NCBI GenBank assembly: GCA_004794655.1
Contig: SMMW01000617.1
Coordinates: 13,825,501-13,889,500, forward strand
Length of the DNA stretch: 64,000 nt
Source: Marisa cornuarietis
Taxonomy: Eukaryota > Mollusca > Gastropoda > Architaenioglossa > Ampullariidae
Direction of reading: 5' to 3'
Shown: positions 33,501-44,625 of the stretch, in pieces
How positions within the stretch are numbered: the stretch's first letter is position 1
Layout: every line of letters starts with the position of its first letter
Notes under the pieces: generated by a model
Databases searched by the model: none
Told to the model about the DNA's origin: nothing
Seen by the model: the letters and a program-made list of their open reading frames with translations, nothing else
Translations under genes and position numbers: made by a program

Positions 33501-36500
33501 CTTTTAGACTGTCTGTAGGTAATATTTGTTTGCATAAATTTTTTTAATCATGTTAACATTAGTTTTTACCTAAGCTCGCCTGAAGTTCAAGTATATCAAA
33601 TTTAACTGCTGAAGCAGACCGTAAGCTACTATTATGCATCTATCTAGTCATACCTGGGTTGATGTAGTCAGTGATCGAATGACTGCTCCTAACGCGTGAG
33701 CCCAGCCATCACGATCTTCAGACCCACCAGACTGAAAGTAGATCTCTTCCCCATCTGGAGTACAGATCTTTAGAAGACTCTGAAACAGAGCGCTGTAAAC
33801 TTTCACAAACTTGGATTTTATTTTTCAGACTTATTATTATTAAGAGGGGGAAAAAAATCTGGGAACATTTTAACATAAAAATCTTAGAATTAAGGATTTC
33901 AAAAAAAGAAAATCTGACATAGTCTGCAATACTACAAACCTGACATATACTCTGGAATACTACAAATCTGACACGTTATACTCTGCAATACTAAAAAAGA
34001 TGACAGAATTCAGTGCCAGTGTCTCTCATCGTTCTCTTCTAGTTGAGAATGCATGCATATGCACTCAAATGTGTATGCTGTGTAGATGTGGAGAAAATGC
34101 AGTAGATAAAATAATGCTAGTGAAAACTTCTTTTTTAATGATTTTAGATGGATGGTTGAAAGACACTACGTAATCAGCTAGTAAAATACAGTAGTACAAA
34201 TACCTCCTTTCACAAGAAAATTCAAATAAAATGTTACCATTCAATGGTTGTAACAGATCAAAAGTAGCATTAAAGAGTACACATGGAATAACGCCAAGGG
34301 CTCAATGTTCATTAAATGAAGACTTATGGAAATGAAAATATAATCACCTGTTTTGTAGCTAGTAATTGTTTTCCTGTTTTTCGTAACTGAGTACACTTCC
34401 CAAGTTATAATTGCCAATTGGGATTAATGAAGTTGTCATTTGTATGCTAATCTATCTATATACACATACCCAAATCCTCAATGCATGCATGCAAGCACAC
34501 ACATATAAAACTACACTCAAAAGAAAGAATTCCTATTATTTTTAAAGATCTAATATTCACCTGGTGACTTGTGTCTGGTAAGTCATTGCATGGTGAGGTC
34601 ACTGCACAACCTGAGAGGTGAAGAGTGTTGAGCAAAACCGACTTGTTGTATTTGTGGTGGCAACACAGCCTATCCTCACATAGGACAAACCAGCGAGCTT
34701 TCCATTTCTTTTTCTGGTTCTGGAAAAAAAAATTATTTCATTTCGAATGAACAATTTAATGCACTCAGAGTATGCAGCCTCCATCATTTATATATATATA
34801 TAAATACAAAAAAATTCATGTGAAAGACACACACACAGCAGGAAAGAATCTCCGAAAGGAGTCCTACTACACTATTTATTAGGTTTTTTATTTATTTTTC
34901 ACTCTGTTAACTGAGTTAACTGAAAGACATCATGGTTTTGCATTCACCCCCTAGACTATAAAGTACAATAACAAAAAAATCTGTGAATACAAGCTTTACA
35001 AAACTGTGACTGGTCCTCTCGAAGAAAGTATGATTTCTGCCCATTATGACTTTTTAAAAATTGTTATCTCAGCAGCTGATCAGCAGGTAACCGGTCATTT
35101 CGACTAACGGTCGTTTCGTCTATATGACGCATGAAATGCTATAGGACACGGACCGCTTGATGACAGCCTGCCTCCTCGCAACTCTCACTTTAACTTTCGT
35201 TATAAGGTGCATCGGGGAGGGGGGTTGTCTTATGTTGTACCCGCCTTACGTATGGTTGCACCCCTGTACGGCGCTGCGCTGGTTTCCATTAATTTGTTCA
35301 TTCTGCAGGGACGTTTATTTGTATGTGTTATCTTGACATTATTTTTGGCAGTGTTCGCCCTTTCTTCTTCTCTTTTATAATTTGCTTCCATCTTTAATAC
35401 ACGCATGTTTTTTTACTGTTCCCACGTGTGTGGGTCAATTTTTAAACTTAGGGACGATTGGATGCGTCGCCGGCATCGGGCGTTTGAGTGCTTGTTGAGT
35501 TGTGTGACAATTAGCAATATTTACACGATAGATTTAAATCGTTTATTAACATTCAAATCACTTCAATTTTTTCCATTTCATGTGTCCTATAGCATTTCAT
35601 GCGTCCTATAGATGACTTGGCCGTTAGACGAAACAACTTAGTCGAACCGACCTTAGTCGAACTGACCCTAGTCGAATCGACCGGGAACCGATCAGCAAAT
35701 CCAACTCACTTTAAGAGCAGGATTGTTGTCCAACATTACCAATTCAGGTTTCATACAGGTGTGACAAAACAATTTCAGACTTTCTCCAAACCTCTTTCAC
35801 ATTTCTCAGACCTAGTTTAACCGTAATGTCCACCGGCAACATAAAAATGATATATTATTGTTGCATGATATCATCAACCCTCTGAAACCAAAGTGACTAG
35901 TCTGTAGCAATGAAAGTTTTTGCTCTGTGTAAAACACTCTCTGGGGACTGACAATGCAACTAGAACCTCAATACCCAAGAGACTAGTTGAACATTGTACC
36001 ATGACCAAAGCTAGGCCCAGTGTGCTTTGCAAAAAAAAAAAACCTCCAAAAAACTAAAACTAAGTAACAATAAGAAAATCTACAAACCACACAGACAGTA
36101 ATACCTGTAGAGAGCTCAATTCCTGCCAAGAAACACACATGCACATGTATTCATAAGCACAAAAAAGGTCAGCTCCAGTAAGGTTAGGAACGAATAAAGT
36201 TGTAATAAAGAGTCAATGAAAGTATTTCTTGAATAAGTACATCTTCATTGTGTCAGCTGTGAGAAAAGGAAATAATCTGATGGATGGCAGCAAAAACTTA
36301 GTGACGGAAATGACAAACATGAACCTATAAGTGACACTGAATCAGTAAGGAAATATTGAAGATCATGTGAATTCTCCCTGATGAGTTTTTGTGAGAGTGA
36401 ATACAACCAGAGTGTATCCTCATTTTAACTCAATCTTCCGTGACAGGACGGTGTGACCTTAATGTGCTGACAATAAAGGGTTCACTAAACCAAAGGCTTA

Positions 36501-39500
36501 CCAAGAGAGTGTGTGATGCTTGAAGGTGATCAAGTTCACCTCAAACATCTGCAACTTTAGCTCTGTCTGTGTGTGTGTGTGTGTGTGTGTGTTTTACATG
36601 TATATGTTTGTCTGTTGTGGACCTTGAAGGAACACTTTCAAATTCTATGTCTTTACAAGTCCTATAAAACTGTTCTCATTTTTCAGACATTCTGTATGAA
36701 TCCTGCATAGTGCCACAAGACTAATGGGAGGAGAAATACAGATAAAATTTATTTTTAAGAAAGCAACATTTAAGCTGAACCATTTAGTTTTAGATAAACC
36801 AATGTGAAAACAATGAAGGCTATCTCTCTTAAGTCATACATGAATAAGCATGTGTGCGCATGCATGATACACACACACACACACACACGGAGCACCTGTA
36901 TGAACCTCACAGGTATAGAAAAGCTTGTGCATATATTTTAACACATCATTAATGCTAGGCCTTTTGATGAAGTTCACTCTTTTATAAACATTTGTTCATG
37001 AGGCCAACACATGTGTTGCCAGCACCACAGGAAATTTTCTCTGACATGGTAAAACCTTTCTTGACAAATGTGATGCTATCAGGACATTTTTGGTCAGATG
37101 ACATCTGCACATGTGACTGTGTGGCAGAGAAAAACAACAAACAGCCATGAATCAGACAATCAGCAAAAAACAGCAAGCTCAAATTGCTTGAAAAGAAACA
37201 TGTGACTAGTAGAATAATGTGACTAGTGAACATTAAAAAGATCAGTGTGAGTCATGATCAGCAAATTCAGCATTTTTTGCCACCCTTCTATTTATACATA
37301 CAGACTTTCTTTCACAGCCATGTCACTAACTGGCCTATTGCATTTAAACTACCACTGACAAATAAATAAGAATCCAACAATGGGCTTAGGAGCTAGAAAA
37401 TATCTAATAATAATAATAATGATTTATATAGCACTTTTCCAAAGATTTGCTCATAGTGCTTTATATAAATCATATAGACTAAATCATTAACAACTATGCA
37501 CCCATGGTCACATATGATGGACACGCTCACTTCTACAACATACACTACTTATACACAAAGTAAATTACCGACACATGTTATACGCGCTAATGGTCAGGAC
37601 ACGGTCGAAGTGAAGAAGTAGTTTGGAAATGATGTGCCTGAAGTTTAGACTTAAAGGAGGCAAGAGAATAAGAGTGACGAAAGTTGACGGGTAATTTGTT
37701 CCAAGTTGATAGGGCTTGGTAGAAGAAAGACCTCTGTCCATACATCTTTGTCTTAGTGGGACTCGAAGAAGCCTAGTGTCAGAAGATAAGCAAAGAGGTT
37801 GTGCGGGTGTATAGATGGGAGTAAGTTCTAAGAGGTACTGAGGACCAGTACCAGAAACAGCAGAGTAAGTTAAAGTGGAAAGTTTGTAGGCTATACGGTC
37901 CAGGACTGGCACCCAGTAAAGAAAGGGAATGATAAGTGATGTATGTTCACATCTAGATGGTTTGCAGATGAGGCATACAGCATTATTCTGGATCCTTTAA
38001 AAGTCTGTCAAGAAGATACTTGGGAATTCCAGCTAAAAGAGAATTACAATAGCCCATCCTTGTGTTATATTGTATCACAAAAGCACAGATTAGAGCTTTA
38101 GTTGCATCAGTGGTGAGATAATGACGAATGGTACTGATCCTACGAAGTTCAAGGTAGATCTCAGGACAGAAGCAATCGAGTAAACACCATTCACACACAC
38201 AGTCTGGGTTTCACCCATGAGATAGGATCGAAACCACGATAAAGCACCATCATGAATACCAAAAGAGTGCTAAAGTTTGGTAGCGGGGTGCTAGATTCTT
38301 TTCTAATGATTGGGTAAAGCTCAGTGCAAGATATTATGTCCCAAATCTGGGTAATACCCCCTTACACTCTCAAGAAACAATTCTTATTTTTAAAACTGCT
38401 ATAGTGAAACCATTTCCTAAGAAAGTTAACCTTGCCATAATCTTAAAATCTTCCTGTTTCTAATCTGTGTTGTTCAAGGAACTAGTAAATCTTGTCTTAA
38501 AGAGTAGTTTCTTCCCCAGAAGAAAATAAATTTCGAACTCCTATTTATATCAATTATTTGCAGATAATACTGCTGAAATTAATTAATTAGTCAACTAATT
38601 CCTGGATAACCAGTTAACATTTTATTATATTTTGTACATGTTCTCATTTCAGGTCCATCATTTCAGTCCTTTGTTTTAAAATTAGGAAAGAATTCTAATG
38701 CCTTCTACAGATGTCATCAACAGTCATCTTCAATTCATGACATGAAAGTGGTGTAAGGGCACAACTAAGCAAGCTGATGGACCTTACGATTTGCTCTTCC
38801 TTATTCAGTTCCTGCCTCTAATCTTAGTAAGATTATACTTATCAGAACACTGCACACACATACAACAAGGAGAATCCGCATACCATGGCTGTGATTCATA
38901 CAAGCAACATTAAATTAACAAGGTTTGTGAAACATAACTACTTACAGTCATATGAAAACACTTCACAATAATTCTAAATAAAGGGAATAATAATAATAGT
39001 GAAGATTTTTATAGCGCATATTCACACTCATAGAGAGCATGCTCTTAGCGCTTAAAACGAGGAAGAGACGTGGACTAAGTAGATACAGAACAAAGGGGAC
39101 GAAAGAAAACGACAGTACTGACGACGAAACAGAAAACAAAAGGCATCAAGTAACAGGAACAGAGAAATATAGTGATTCTGCGAGAAAGATGGGTAAAGTA
39201 GCAAGAGGGAAGGGGGGAGGGTAAGAAGGACTAGCATTGTGTGGACTGTGTTCATGGGAATACCGATGAAAGTCAAAGCCCAAGATCAATCTGTGTATTT
39301 TAATGTGTGCTTTTCAGTTGGTGGAATGTCTGTGCTCCTTTAAAGCCTAATGCCAGAAGGAAACAAACATTGTACACTAATTTGATATTCTATCATATGA
39401 TCTAAATACACATCATTTACATTGTTGCTTTTCTTATACAAATTCCATCCTTAAAATTGTGTCCATACTCATGTAGCTGATATTTCACTATTTACAAGTT

Positions 39501-39640
39501 ACACATGGCTGCACACTATCAAGCATCAGGCACAATTCTTGTATGTAGCTAGCTATACGTAATACAGTTTTACAGTGCATTCTACCTGACATATGCCAAA
39601 AACAAGTATTACTGACAAAAGCATTCCTGCCAGTGTCTTA

Positions 39641-39674
<34 letters not shown>

Positions 39675-40483
39675 CGATGTTGATTTATAACGCACAGGTA
39701 TCCATTAAAAACAATGCTCATTGTGCAGCAAAAACAGAAGAGAAAAAATAAAACAACAGGAAAGTAAAAAAATATTAAAAACAGAAGTGGTGCTAGGTTG
39801 TTCGTCTTAAGTAAACACTTAAGTCTCAAGTCTTTCACCCATGGCACCATATTTGTCAAATGCTGCTTTTTGTTAATTAATAAAATTTTGCAAAAATGGT
39901 TCTCCCCCTATTACTACTCTTTCCTGTAACTGAAACTGAAAAAAAACTGATAATGCTTGGCAACTCAAAATATTTCCTATGCGTTCATTTACTTTTATTC
40001 ATTCATCTGTAGACTGTAATACTGTGTATATTTTTCCTCGACTGGATGGGGAGGAGGAAGGGTATAATTTAGGTTTGCCGTTGTTGAGGAAGGTGGGTGG
40101 GTGGGCGTATTTTGCGAGGTTCTTTGTCGATTCTAGTTACTCGCGTTGTTGGTTTTGGCTTTGTGCTATTAGTAGTACTAGTTTAAAAATGGTTTTGAAA
40201 CTTTAATCTGAATGAGTCAACTGAAGCATTTATTAGTTATCTGCTTCATGACAAACACAGAACATGCTGTTTTAAAGATGCACTAACGCAGGACAAGCGA
40301 GTAATTAACTGCTTTGATCCGTAGGCACGAATGAGAGACGACCGTACGCCACGATCCAGAAGTGCAGACGAAACAACGGAGCGAAAAACAAACCTCAGAC
40401 TCTGAGACTACAGTGTAAAGAAAACAGCCACTCACCTGAATAAGTAAATAGCCACATCTCAAACCGGGCTGTTCCTTGTCCAT
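24599..40483 (-). CDS. PLEK: Pleckstrin-like protein (PH-DEP-PH)
   Basis: Pleckstrins bind membrane phosphoinositides through two PH domains and link to actin remodelling downstream of PI3K or PKC (family knowledge). Ten minus-strand exons join in one frame to 372 aa: 40436-40483, 34561-34719, 33654-33779, 32938-32990, 32013-32104, 31110-31279, 30495-30644, 29592-29681, 28985-29066, 24599-24747. PH1 is about residues 8-108 (KWKARWFVLCEDRLCCHHK). DEP is about 130-215 (GSDIVDWLLRWSLVRNRDNG). PH2 is about 255-365 (KGWRVVKVTLQDSPKGLQYY; closing helix EQEKQEWLSLLQQ). The order and length fit pleckstrin and pleckstrin-2, which are about 350 aa. The linker before PH2 has an acidic serine tract, DSTDSDSSSSDEEDEDAGD, a plausible CK2 target. 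It may precede the PLEK/PLEK2 split, so the symbol is approximate. Confidence 0.92.
25374..26537 (+). mobile_element. tRNA-derived SINE, family A, copy 2, split by an LTR insertion
   Basis: The head at 25374-25494 (ggtccggtggcgcaacgttt then agcgcctgtcaccaatacag) and the tail at 26462-26537 (gtgatacagccttagttgct then ggctcagcgtaaaacacc) are two halves of one SINE. They are separated by the 967-bp block at 25495-26461. The halves meet at ACAGG, which is duplicated at both edges of the inserted block. It sits in the last intron of the pleckstrin-like gene, in the opposite orientation to it. Confidence 0.82.
25495..26461. mobile_element. Probable solo LTR (967 bp) inserted in a SINE
   Basis: The block begins TGTCATGAACC and ends AATTCGTCACA, so it has TG...CA termini with a short imperfect inverted end. 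It is flanked by a 5-bp duplication ACAGG (25490-25494 and 26462-26466). There is no reading frame with gag, protease, RT or integrase features. TG...CA ends plus a 5-bp duplication and no internal genes fit a solo LTR of a Gypsy-like or related element. Strand cannot be fixed. A different DNA element with similar ends cannot be excluded without a second copy. Confidence 0.72.
26571..28955 (+). mobile_element. Tigger (pogo group, Tc1/mariner) DNA transposon, near-intact
   Basis: The ends CAGTGGAACCTCGGTTCTCG and the inverted partner ending CCGAGGTTCCACTG bound 2385 bp, flanked by TA (26569-26570 and 28956-28957). A second inverted motif, the 'ttcgaac' boxes, lies just inside each end. The element carries one open transposase frame of 571 codons. 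It is inserted in the last intron of the pleckstrin-like gene, in the opposite orientation, with its right end 29 bp from the exon edge at 28985. Confidence 0.93.
26854..28569 (+). CDS. Tigger/pogo transposase (CENP-B HTH + DDE_1), frame open but start disturbed
   Basis: The protein has an N-terminal psq/CENP-B-type helix-turn-helix (about residues 1-45, VSDLAREYSMAKSTISTILK), a second CENP-B HTH (about 60-140) and a DDE superfamily catalytic core. The likely acidic triad is D174 (FNCDETGLFW), D291 (LLLMDNAPAH) and D328 (LLQPMDQQ). The C-terminal part is acidic with a basic end. The frame as given opens with GTG. The ATG that looks original (26820, MPPKSQ then stop) is in a different frame, so a small indel separates it from the rest. 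The first in-frame ATG (26941) would cut the first HTH. The copy is therefore probably recently active but not fully autonomous. Confidence 0.92.
   Translation: MRTTIAFKKEIIAKYEKGVRVSDLAREYSMAKSTISTILKNKEAVKSSEVAMGVSAISKQRPQVLEEVEKLLMIFINETQLAGDSVNEEMICEKALEVYSYLLKKDPSLIVEGFDFKASIGWFEKFRRKSGIHNVVRHGEAASSDKTAAEKFKIDFASFVKQENYLPQQIFNCDETGLFWKKMPRRTYITREEKSMPGHKPMKDRFTLLLCGNASGDCKIKPLLIYHSENPRAFKTNNIMKSKLPVMWRTNSKAWLTRQFCTEWVHEVFGPEVKKYLEEKNLPLRCLLLMDNAPAHPPGLEDDLMEEFDFIKIKFLPPNTTPLLQPMDQQVIANFKKLYTKYLFQRCFEVTNDTELTLRDFWKHHFNIVHCINIVDKAWNAVTHRTMNSAWRKLWPECVIEREFVGFGVAGTSMSAPVEEEEPDLVDDIVSVGKSLGLEIDNDDVEELLDEHQAELTTEELLHLQNEQKKKLEEEMSSEEEEARKDAPTSEIKQMCSKWAELQNFVELPHPDKAAATRVINDFNDTVMNHFRKVLKRRQKQVTLDKYFKRKEHPVAESSVAKRSEREITPQ
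31595..31690. repeat. Trinucleotide-tailed dispersed repeat (probable LINE 3' end)
   Basis: (AATAAT)n followed by gaatatggcgctttacccca...caaagtgctttac, in the same layout as the copies at 9256, 37404, 38988 and 39641. It lies in an intron of the pleckstrin-like gene. Confidence 0.55.
32772..32792. repeat. Microsatellite (AT)n
   Basis: Run of at/ta units in an intron of the pleckstrin-like gene. Confidence 0.85.
35086..35689. mobile_element. Foldback-type DNA element, 604 bp, 8-bp target duplication
   Basis: The left end GGTAACCGGTCATTTCGACT and the right end AGTCGAATCGACCGGGAACC are inverted. The inverted similarity continues inward for about 70-110 bp, including gcatgaaatgctataggaca on the left and its complement at 35582-35604. 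The flanks carry GATCAGCA at 35078-35085 and 35690-35697. The right arm has three tandem 'tagtcgaac(c/t)gacc' units. There is no transposase, so it is non-autonomous. The 8-bp duplication would fit hAT, P or Zisupton-like groups, but the GGT start is not typical of hAT. It lies in the first intron of the pleckstrin-like gene. Confidence 0.85.
36568..36592. repeat. Microsatellite (GT)n
   Basis: Uninterrupted gt run in the first intron of the pleckstrin-like gene; a CA run follows at about 36871-36889. Confidence 0.9.
37404..38290 (-). pseudogene. CR1/L2-type LINE remnant with 3' end and (TTA)n tail
   Basis: On the minus strand, reverse-transcriptase pieces read in order: VLSWFRSYLMGETQTVCVNG, then YLELRRISTIRHYLTTDATK, then YCNSLLAGIPKYLLDRL, then frames ending near 37565. 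The FxDD active-site segment between the first two pieces is missing, so there is an internal deletion as well as frame breaks. The 3' end is gatttatatagcacttttcc (plus-strand view) with an (AAT)n tail at 37404-37421. It resembles the copy at 14246-15090. Confidence 0.8.
38285..38400. repeat. Dispersed repeat family B, short copy
   Basis: Contains tgattgggtaaagctcagtg, caagatattat and caaatctgggtaatac, matching longer copies at about 41080-41300 and 62300-62510. Non-coding and unclassified. Confidence 0.6.
38988..39060. repeat. Trinucleotide-tailed dispersed repeat (probable LINE 3' end)
   Basis: (AAT)n then tagtgaagatttttatagcg, catattc...tcttagcgctt. Same layout as the other trinucleotide-tailed repeats in this window. 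Confidence 0.55.
39641..39735. repeat. (GAT)n microsatellite with dispersed-repeat core
   Basis: (gat)n at 39641-39675, then gttgatttataacgcacagg...caatgctcattg, again a trinucleotide run followed by a 'ttataacgc' core. Confidence 0.6.
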
Positions 40484-40640
40484 GATGCGTTGTTGTGAGC
40501 GTTAGTAAACAATATTATTGTTCTTCCTGTTCTCATTGTACCACCTCTGGGGCTGGCGTTCTACTCGTAAGATGGCGCACTGAGCGAAACGGAATAAATG
40601 ACATAAACAAAGGATTCGAAACTATAATTTGAGCTTCATA
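40484..40640 (-). promoter_or_regulatory. Probable 5' UTR/promoter region of the pleckstrin-like gene
   Basis: The region upstream of the ATG at 40483 has no TATA box within the first 150 bp. It contains AAGATGGCG on the plus strand at 40570-40578, a good match to a YY1-type site (AANATGGCG). This is compatible with a TATA-less promoter, but the start site cannot be fixed from sequence alone. Confidence 0.35.
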
Positions 40641-41079
40641 TCTTAAAATATACAAAAGACTCGTTAAAAGAAGTCGATCCTGATATTCTTTGCGTATGGG
40701 GACTAGAAATAAAAATTAGAGATCACTAATGAAGCATTACTGTAAAAGACTCGTCCAACTTTTTGCATTGCCTTTAAGAATGAGTAGCCTCCCTTGCGAT
40801 GTCTAGGCACTTTGCAGAGATTCGTGAACAGGTTTGTTTTGAGTGGAACGAACCTGCGCCAGAATGACAGACTTCTCACTGACATGTATGTTTAGGTCAA
40901 TAGTTCGATTAAATAGTTGGGGTGATGGCACATATTGCCTTGTGCGGCCCGGTGCAAGTGTTACGCTTCTGCACTAAATCTACCCCCGCGGGATGGAAGC
41001 TTTGACTAGATATGGAACCATGCAAAGACTGTGTATGGAACAGTGCTCCCTCCACTCTCCCGGCATGTGTGCGTGTGTG

Positions 41080-41300
41080 AGAGAGAGAAAACACGTACAT
41101 TTCTTTAAAAAATTATTCATAACTCATTTTTCAGTTGATCCATTTTTCTAGTTAAAAAACGCGTTGTACAATTTTTTTATCTACTGATTGGGTAAAGCTT
41201 GGTGCAGGGTGCTGTTTCTCCAAATCTGGGTGAATACACCTCTTCCGTTCTCGGGATAAACACCTACAAACAACACCATGCACAGAAAGAGGTCAACAGC
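41080..41300. repeat. Dispersed repeat family B, long copy
   Basis: Shares with 62300-62510 an ordered set of blocks: acatttcttt(t/a)aaaaa, ttaaa(a/g)(a/g)acgc(g/t)ttgt, tatctactgattg(g/a)gtaaag, (c/a)aaatctg(g/t)gtgaat, and c(a/g)cct(a/g)caaacaa(c/t). A third, shorter copy lies at 38285-38400. Non-coding. Confidence 0.6.
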
Positions 41301-41694
41301 ACGGACGTCAGATAGTGCCTCGATACACTTACGTTGCAAAGGCCTTAGCCGTTGGGAGAGCTTGGAGCACATACAGCACGGGCTGGTGATTGCCCCTGTC
41401 GCAACTCTGCTGAGGCGTGGAAGGGCTCCCGGAGTCCCGGTCCAGTGGAATCTGTGAACGCACCCTTCTTTACTGTGCCAATAACTAGCGTAGTTTTACA
41501 TCTATTCCAGCTCTCTGTAGGTTCTGGCCTTATTTCCGGTATCTGGAAACTTTCGCACATTCTGCCTGTCCCCAGAACCACTAGGCCAAGTCAACCCAAC
41601 GTCTTCAGACCAGTCGCCAGTCGCCAAGACTGCACCGGGCCGCACCAAGACCAAGACCAAGACCAAGACTGAAACCAAAACAGAAATCAAACTA

Positions 41695-42893
41695 AGAGAA
41701 GGAACAACCATTGGCACGTGGAACGTACGCACGTTATACCAGTGCGGAAAAGTGCACCAACTCACACACGAGCTGAAACGGTATCAGTGGGACATTGTGG
41801 GACTGGCGGAGGTCAGATGGACAGGATTTGGGGAAACAGTGACGGAAGACGGCCACAGACTGTGGTACAGTGGGGAGGACACCAGGCATGAGTACGGCGT
41901 GGGCTTCCTTGTGCACAGGAAGGTGGCCGCGGCCGTCATCAGCTGTACACCCGTATCCAGCCGGCTGATCTCCATTCGTGTCTCAGCCAAGCCTCATAAT
42001 GTCACCATTGTCCAAGTATACGCTCCAACTTCCACACATGGAGACGACGAAGTGGAAGAATTCTACCAACAACTGGACAAGATTGTGAAGGCAGTTCCAA
42101 AAAGGACATCCTGGTTGTGCTCGGAGACTGGAACGCCAAGGTCGGACCAGACGCCTACCAGCAATGGGCAGGAACGGTGGGGAAATTTGGCCTTGGTGAA
42201 ACCAACGACAAGGGCATCAGACTCCTATAGTTCGCACAGAGCCAGAGACTCACCTTAGCCAACACCTTGTATCCCCACAAGAAATCAAGGACGGCCACCT
42301 GGCACTCACCAGACGGACTGGTCCATAATCAGATCGACTACATCCTACTGCCGAGACGCTTCAAATCCAGCATCAACAGGGCCAAGACAAGGACGTACCC
42401 AGGCGCTGACATAGGCAGCGACCATGACCTTGTTCTAACAAACCTGAAGCTGAGGCTGAAAGCGAAGCGACTCTCAAACACTCCCCGAATTCGCTTTGAT
42501 TTGGAGAAGCTGCAAGACCCAAAGGTTGCAGAAGTCTTCAAGGCCACGGTTGGCGGAAAATTTGGCGCACTGAACCTGGTGGACTGTGATGTAGACACCC
42601 TCTCTGGAAACATCAAAGAGGTGCTACTGTCGACAGCCCAAGAGGTTCTAGGGCGACATAGAAACAAGAAACAGCCATGGGTCACGAACGACATACTAGA
42701 CCTCTGTGACCAAAGGAGGGCCTTGAAGAGAGAAAAGAAAAGCAAACCAGAAGCAGCAACCAAATACAAAGAAGTGAATTGTGCCATTAAGAAAGGGATG
42801 AAGGCAGCTAGAGAGAGCTGGATCGAGAAGCAGTGCCAGGACATAGAGGTTGGAATGGCACGAGGTGACAGCAAAAGGCCTACCAACTTCTAA
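41695..42893 (+). pseudogene. RTE endonuclease half, disrupted
   Basis: The first frame (to 42258) holds the N-terminal endonuclease motifs. Near 42095, in an A-rich stretch, the matching reading moves to another frame (DILVVLGDWNAKVG), meets a tag stop at about 42229 and continues from 42267 as the C-terminal endonuclease (NQIDYILLPRR, GSDHDLVLTNLKLRLKAKRL). A further shift near 42878 leads into the linker to the reverse transcriptase. It cannot make a full endonuclease as it stands. Confidence 0.85.
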
Positions 42894-43119
42894 AGACCCT
42901 CACTAAGACAGACCAGCAAAAGATCTCAGTCATCGAAGACAGCAATGGTCACCTTCTCACAGAAGGCAATGCTGTACTCAACCGATGGACAGAATACTGC
43001 AAGGACCTGTACAATTACCAGCTGAAGACCGACGCCAACATTCTCCAAAACAACCAGACTAGAGACAGTGAACCTGCAGACATACCAGTCCTACGGGAAG
43101 AGGTCGAAAAGCTGTACAT

Positions 43120-44625
43120 AGTCTGAAGGGAGGAAAGTCACCAGGCGTTGATAATGTACCAGCTGAGCTGCTCAAGCAGGGTGGGGAAGCAACTACAAAA
43201 GCCCTAACTGTTCTGTGCCAAAGAGTCTGGGAGTGCAAGGAATGGCCCAGAGAATGGACGCAGTCACTAATCATTCCCCTCCCAAAGAAAGGAAACAGCA
43301 AACAGTGTCAGAACTACAGAACAATAAGCCTTATCAGTCACCCAAGCAAAGTCATGCTGAAGGTCATACAGAACCGCATCAGAACCACCGCAGAAGAGCT
43401 GCTAGCAGAAGAACAGGCTGGCTTCAGACCACGTAGAAGCACAGTTGAGCAGATCTTCAACTGTCGTCTTCTTATAGAAAAGCATCTGCAGCATCAGCGG
43501 GACCTTTACCACAACTTCATTGACTTTAAGAAGGCATTTGACAGAGTCTGGCACGAGGGGCTATGGCATGTGATGCGGAAATTCAACATTGAAGAAGGGC
43601 TTGTCCAAGTCGTTGAAGCGTTGTATAACAGCTCAACGAGTACAGTTTTGCTTAACAACCAAATAGGAGCTTACTTTCGTACCACAGTAGGGGTACGTCA
43701 AGGATGTCCCCTATCACCCGTGTTGTTTAATATATTCTTGGAGAACATCATGCTTGAAGCTCTTCATGACCACCATACCTCCATTTCAATCGGTGGAAGA
43801 CCAATCTGCAACCTACGCTTTGCAGATGATATAGATCTGTTAGCAGGTACAAACAAGGAACTGCAAGACCTCACCAACAGACTGACAGACAGCTCAAACG
43901 CATATGGAATGGAGACAAGCACAGAAAAGAGCAAAGTTATGATCAATGGCAACGGCAAAGCAGAGATCTATATGAACGGGGTACAGCTCGAAGAGGTAAG
44001 CAGCTTCAAGTACTTGGGAGCCACTCTCTCCAAGGACGGCAGCTCCACGCAAGATATCCGCATCAGGATCGCAACAGCAACAGCAGCAATGGCTAGGCTA
44101 GATAGGATCTGGCATAGCCACAAGATAAGGTTCACTACCAAGTACAGGCTATACAAATCCCTGGTAGTGCCGATCCTGCTCTACGGATGCGACACGTGGA
44201 CTCTACTCGCCGAAACAGAAAGGAGAATCCAGGCATTCGAGCACAAGTGTCTGAGGAGGCTGCTCCGGATCTCATACAAAGAACACAAAACCAACGACTT
44301 TGTAAGAAACAAGATTGCCACACTGGTAGGACACCAGGAACCTCTACTATCAACAGTCAAGCGACGTAAGCTGGTCTTCTTTGGCCATGTAACCCGGCAC
44401 GACACCTTGTCGAAGACTATCCTTCAAGGCACCTTGGAGGGTAGCCGACGCCGCGGTGGTCAGAGAAAGAACTGGCTTACGAACGTCAAAGACTGGACTG
44501 GTCGTCCTGTACAGGACCTGCTGACTATTGCCCAAAACAGGCAAGAGTGGCGGGCCCTATCAGCTGCCGCGTCTATCCATGTGCTCCCCCCAACGCCAGG
44601 TGCCAGGCAAGGGACGACTGACTGA
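43120..44625 (+). pseudogene. RTE reverse transcriptase half (frame open to the element's end)
   Basis: From about 43120 one frame runs to the stop at 44625. RT motifs appear in order: the fingers region (PLPKKGNSKQCQNYRTISLI), FRPRRSTVEQIF, FIDFKKAFDRVWHEGLW, GVRQGCPLSPVLFNIFLE, the active site LRFADDIDLLAG (about 43806-43840), and SFKYLGATLSKDG. A zinc-knuckle-like tail is not obvious. Since the upstream half is broken, this is the 3' part of a dead element, although the RT core itself still reads through. Confidence 0.88.

Noticed and set aside
35405..35820. Open frames inside and beside the foldback element
   Set aside because: They show no transposase motifs and are explained by low stop density in the inverted arms.
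39638..39859. Open frame ending in a run of 12 histidines
   Set aside because: The histidines come from the (GAT)n microsatellite read on the minus strand. There is no domain, promoter or splice context.
41752..42258. Possible host gene with an endonuclease/phosphatase fold
   Set aside because: The frame is the endonuclease part of an RTE retrotransposon. It is followed in order by the reverse transcriptase and a tandem-repeat 3' end.
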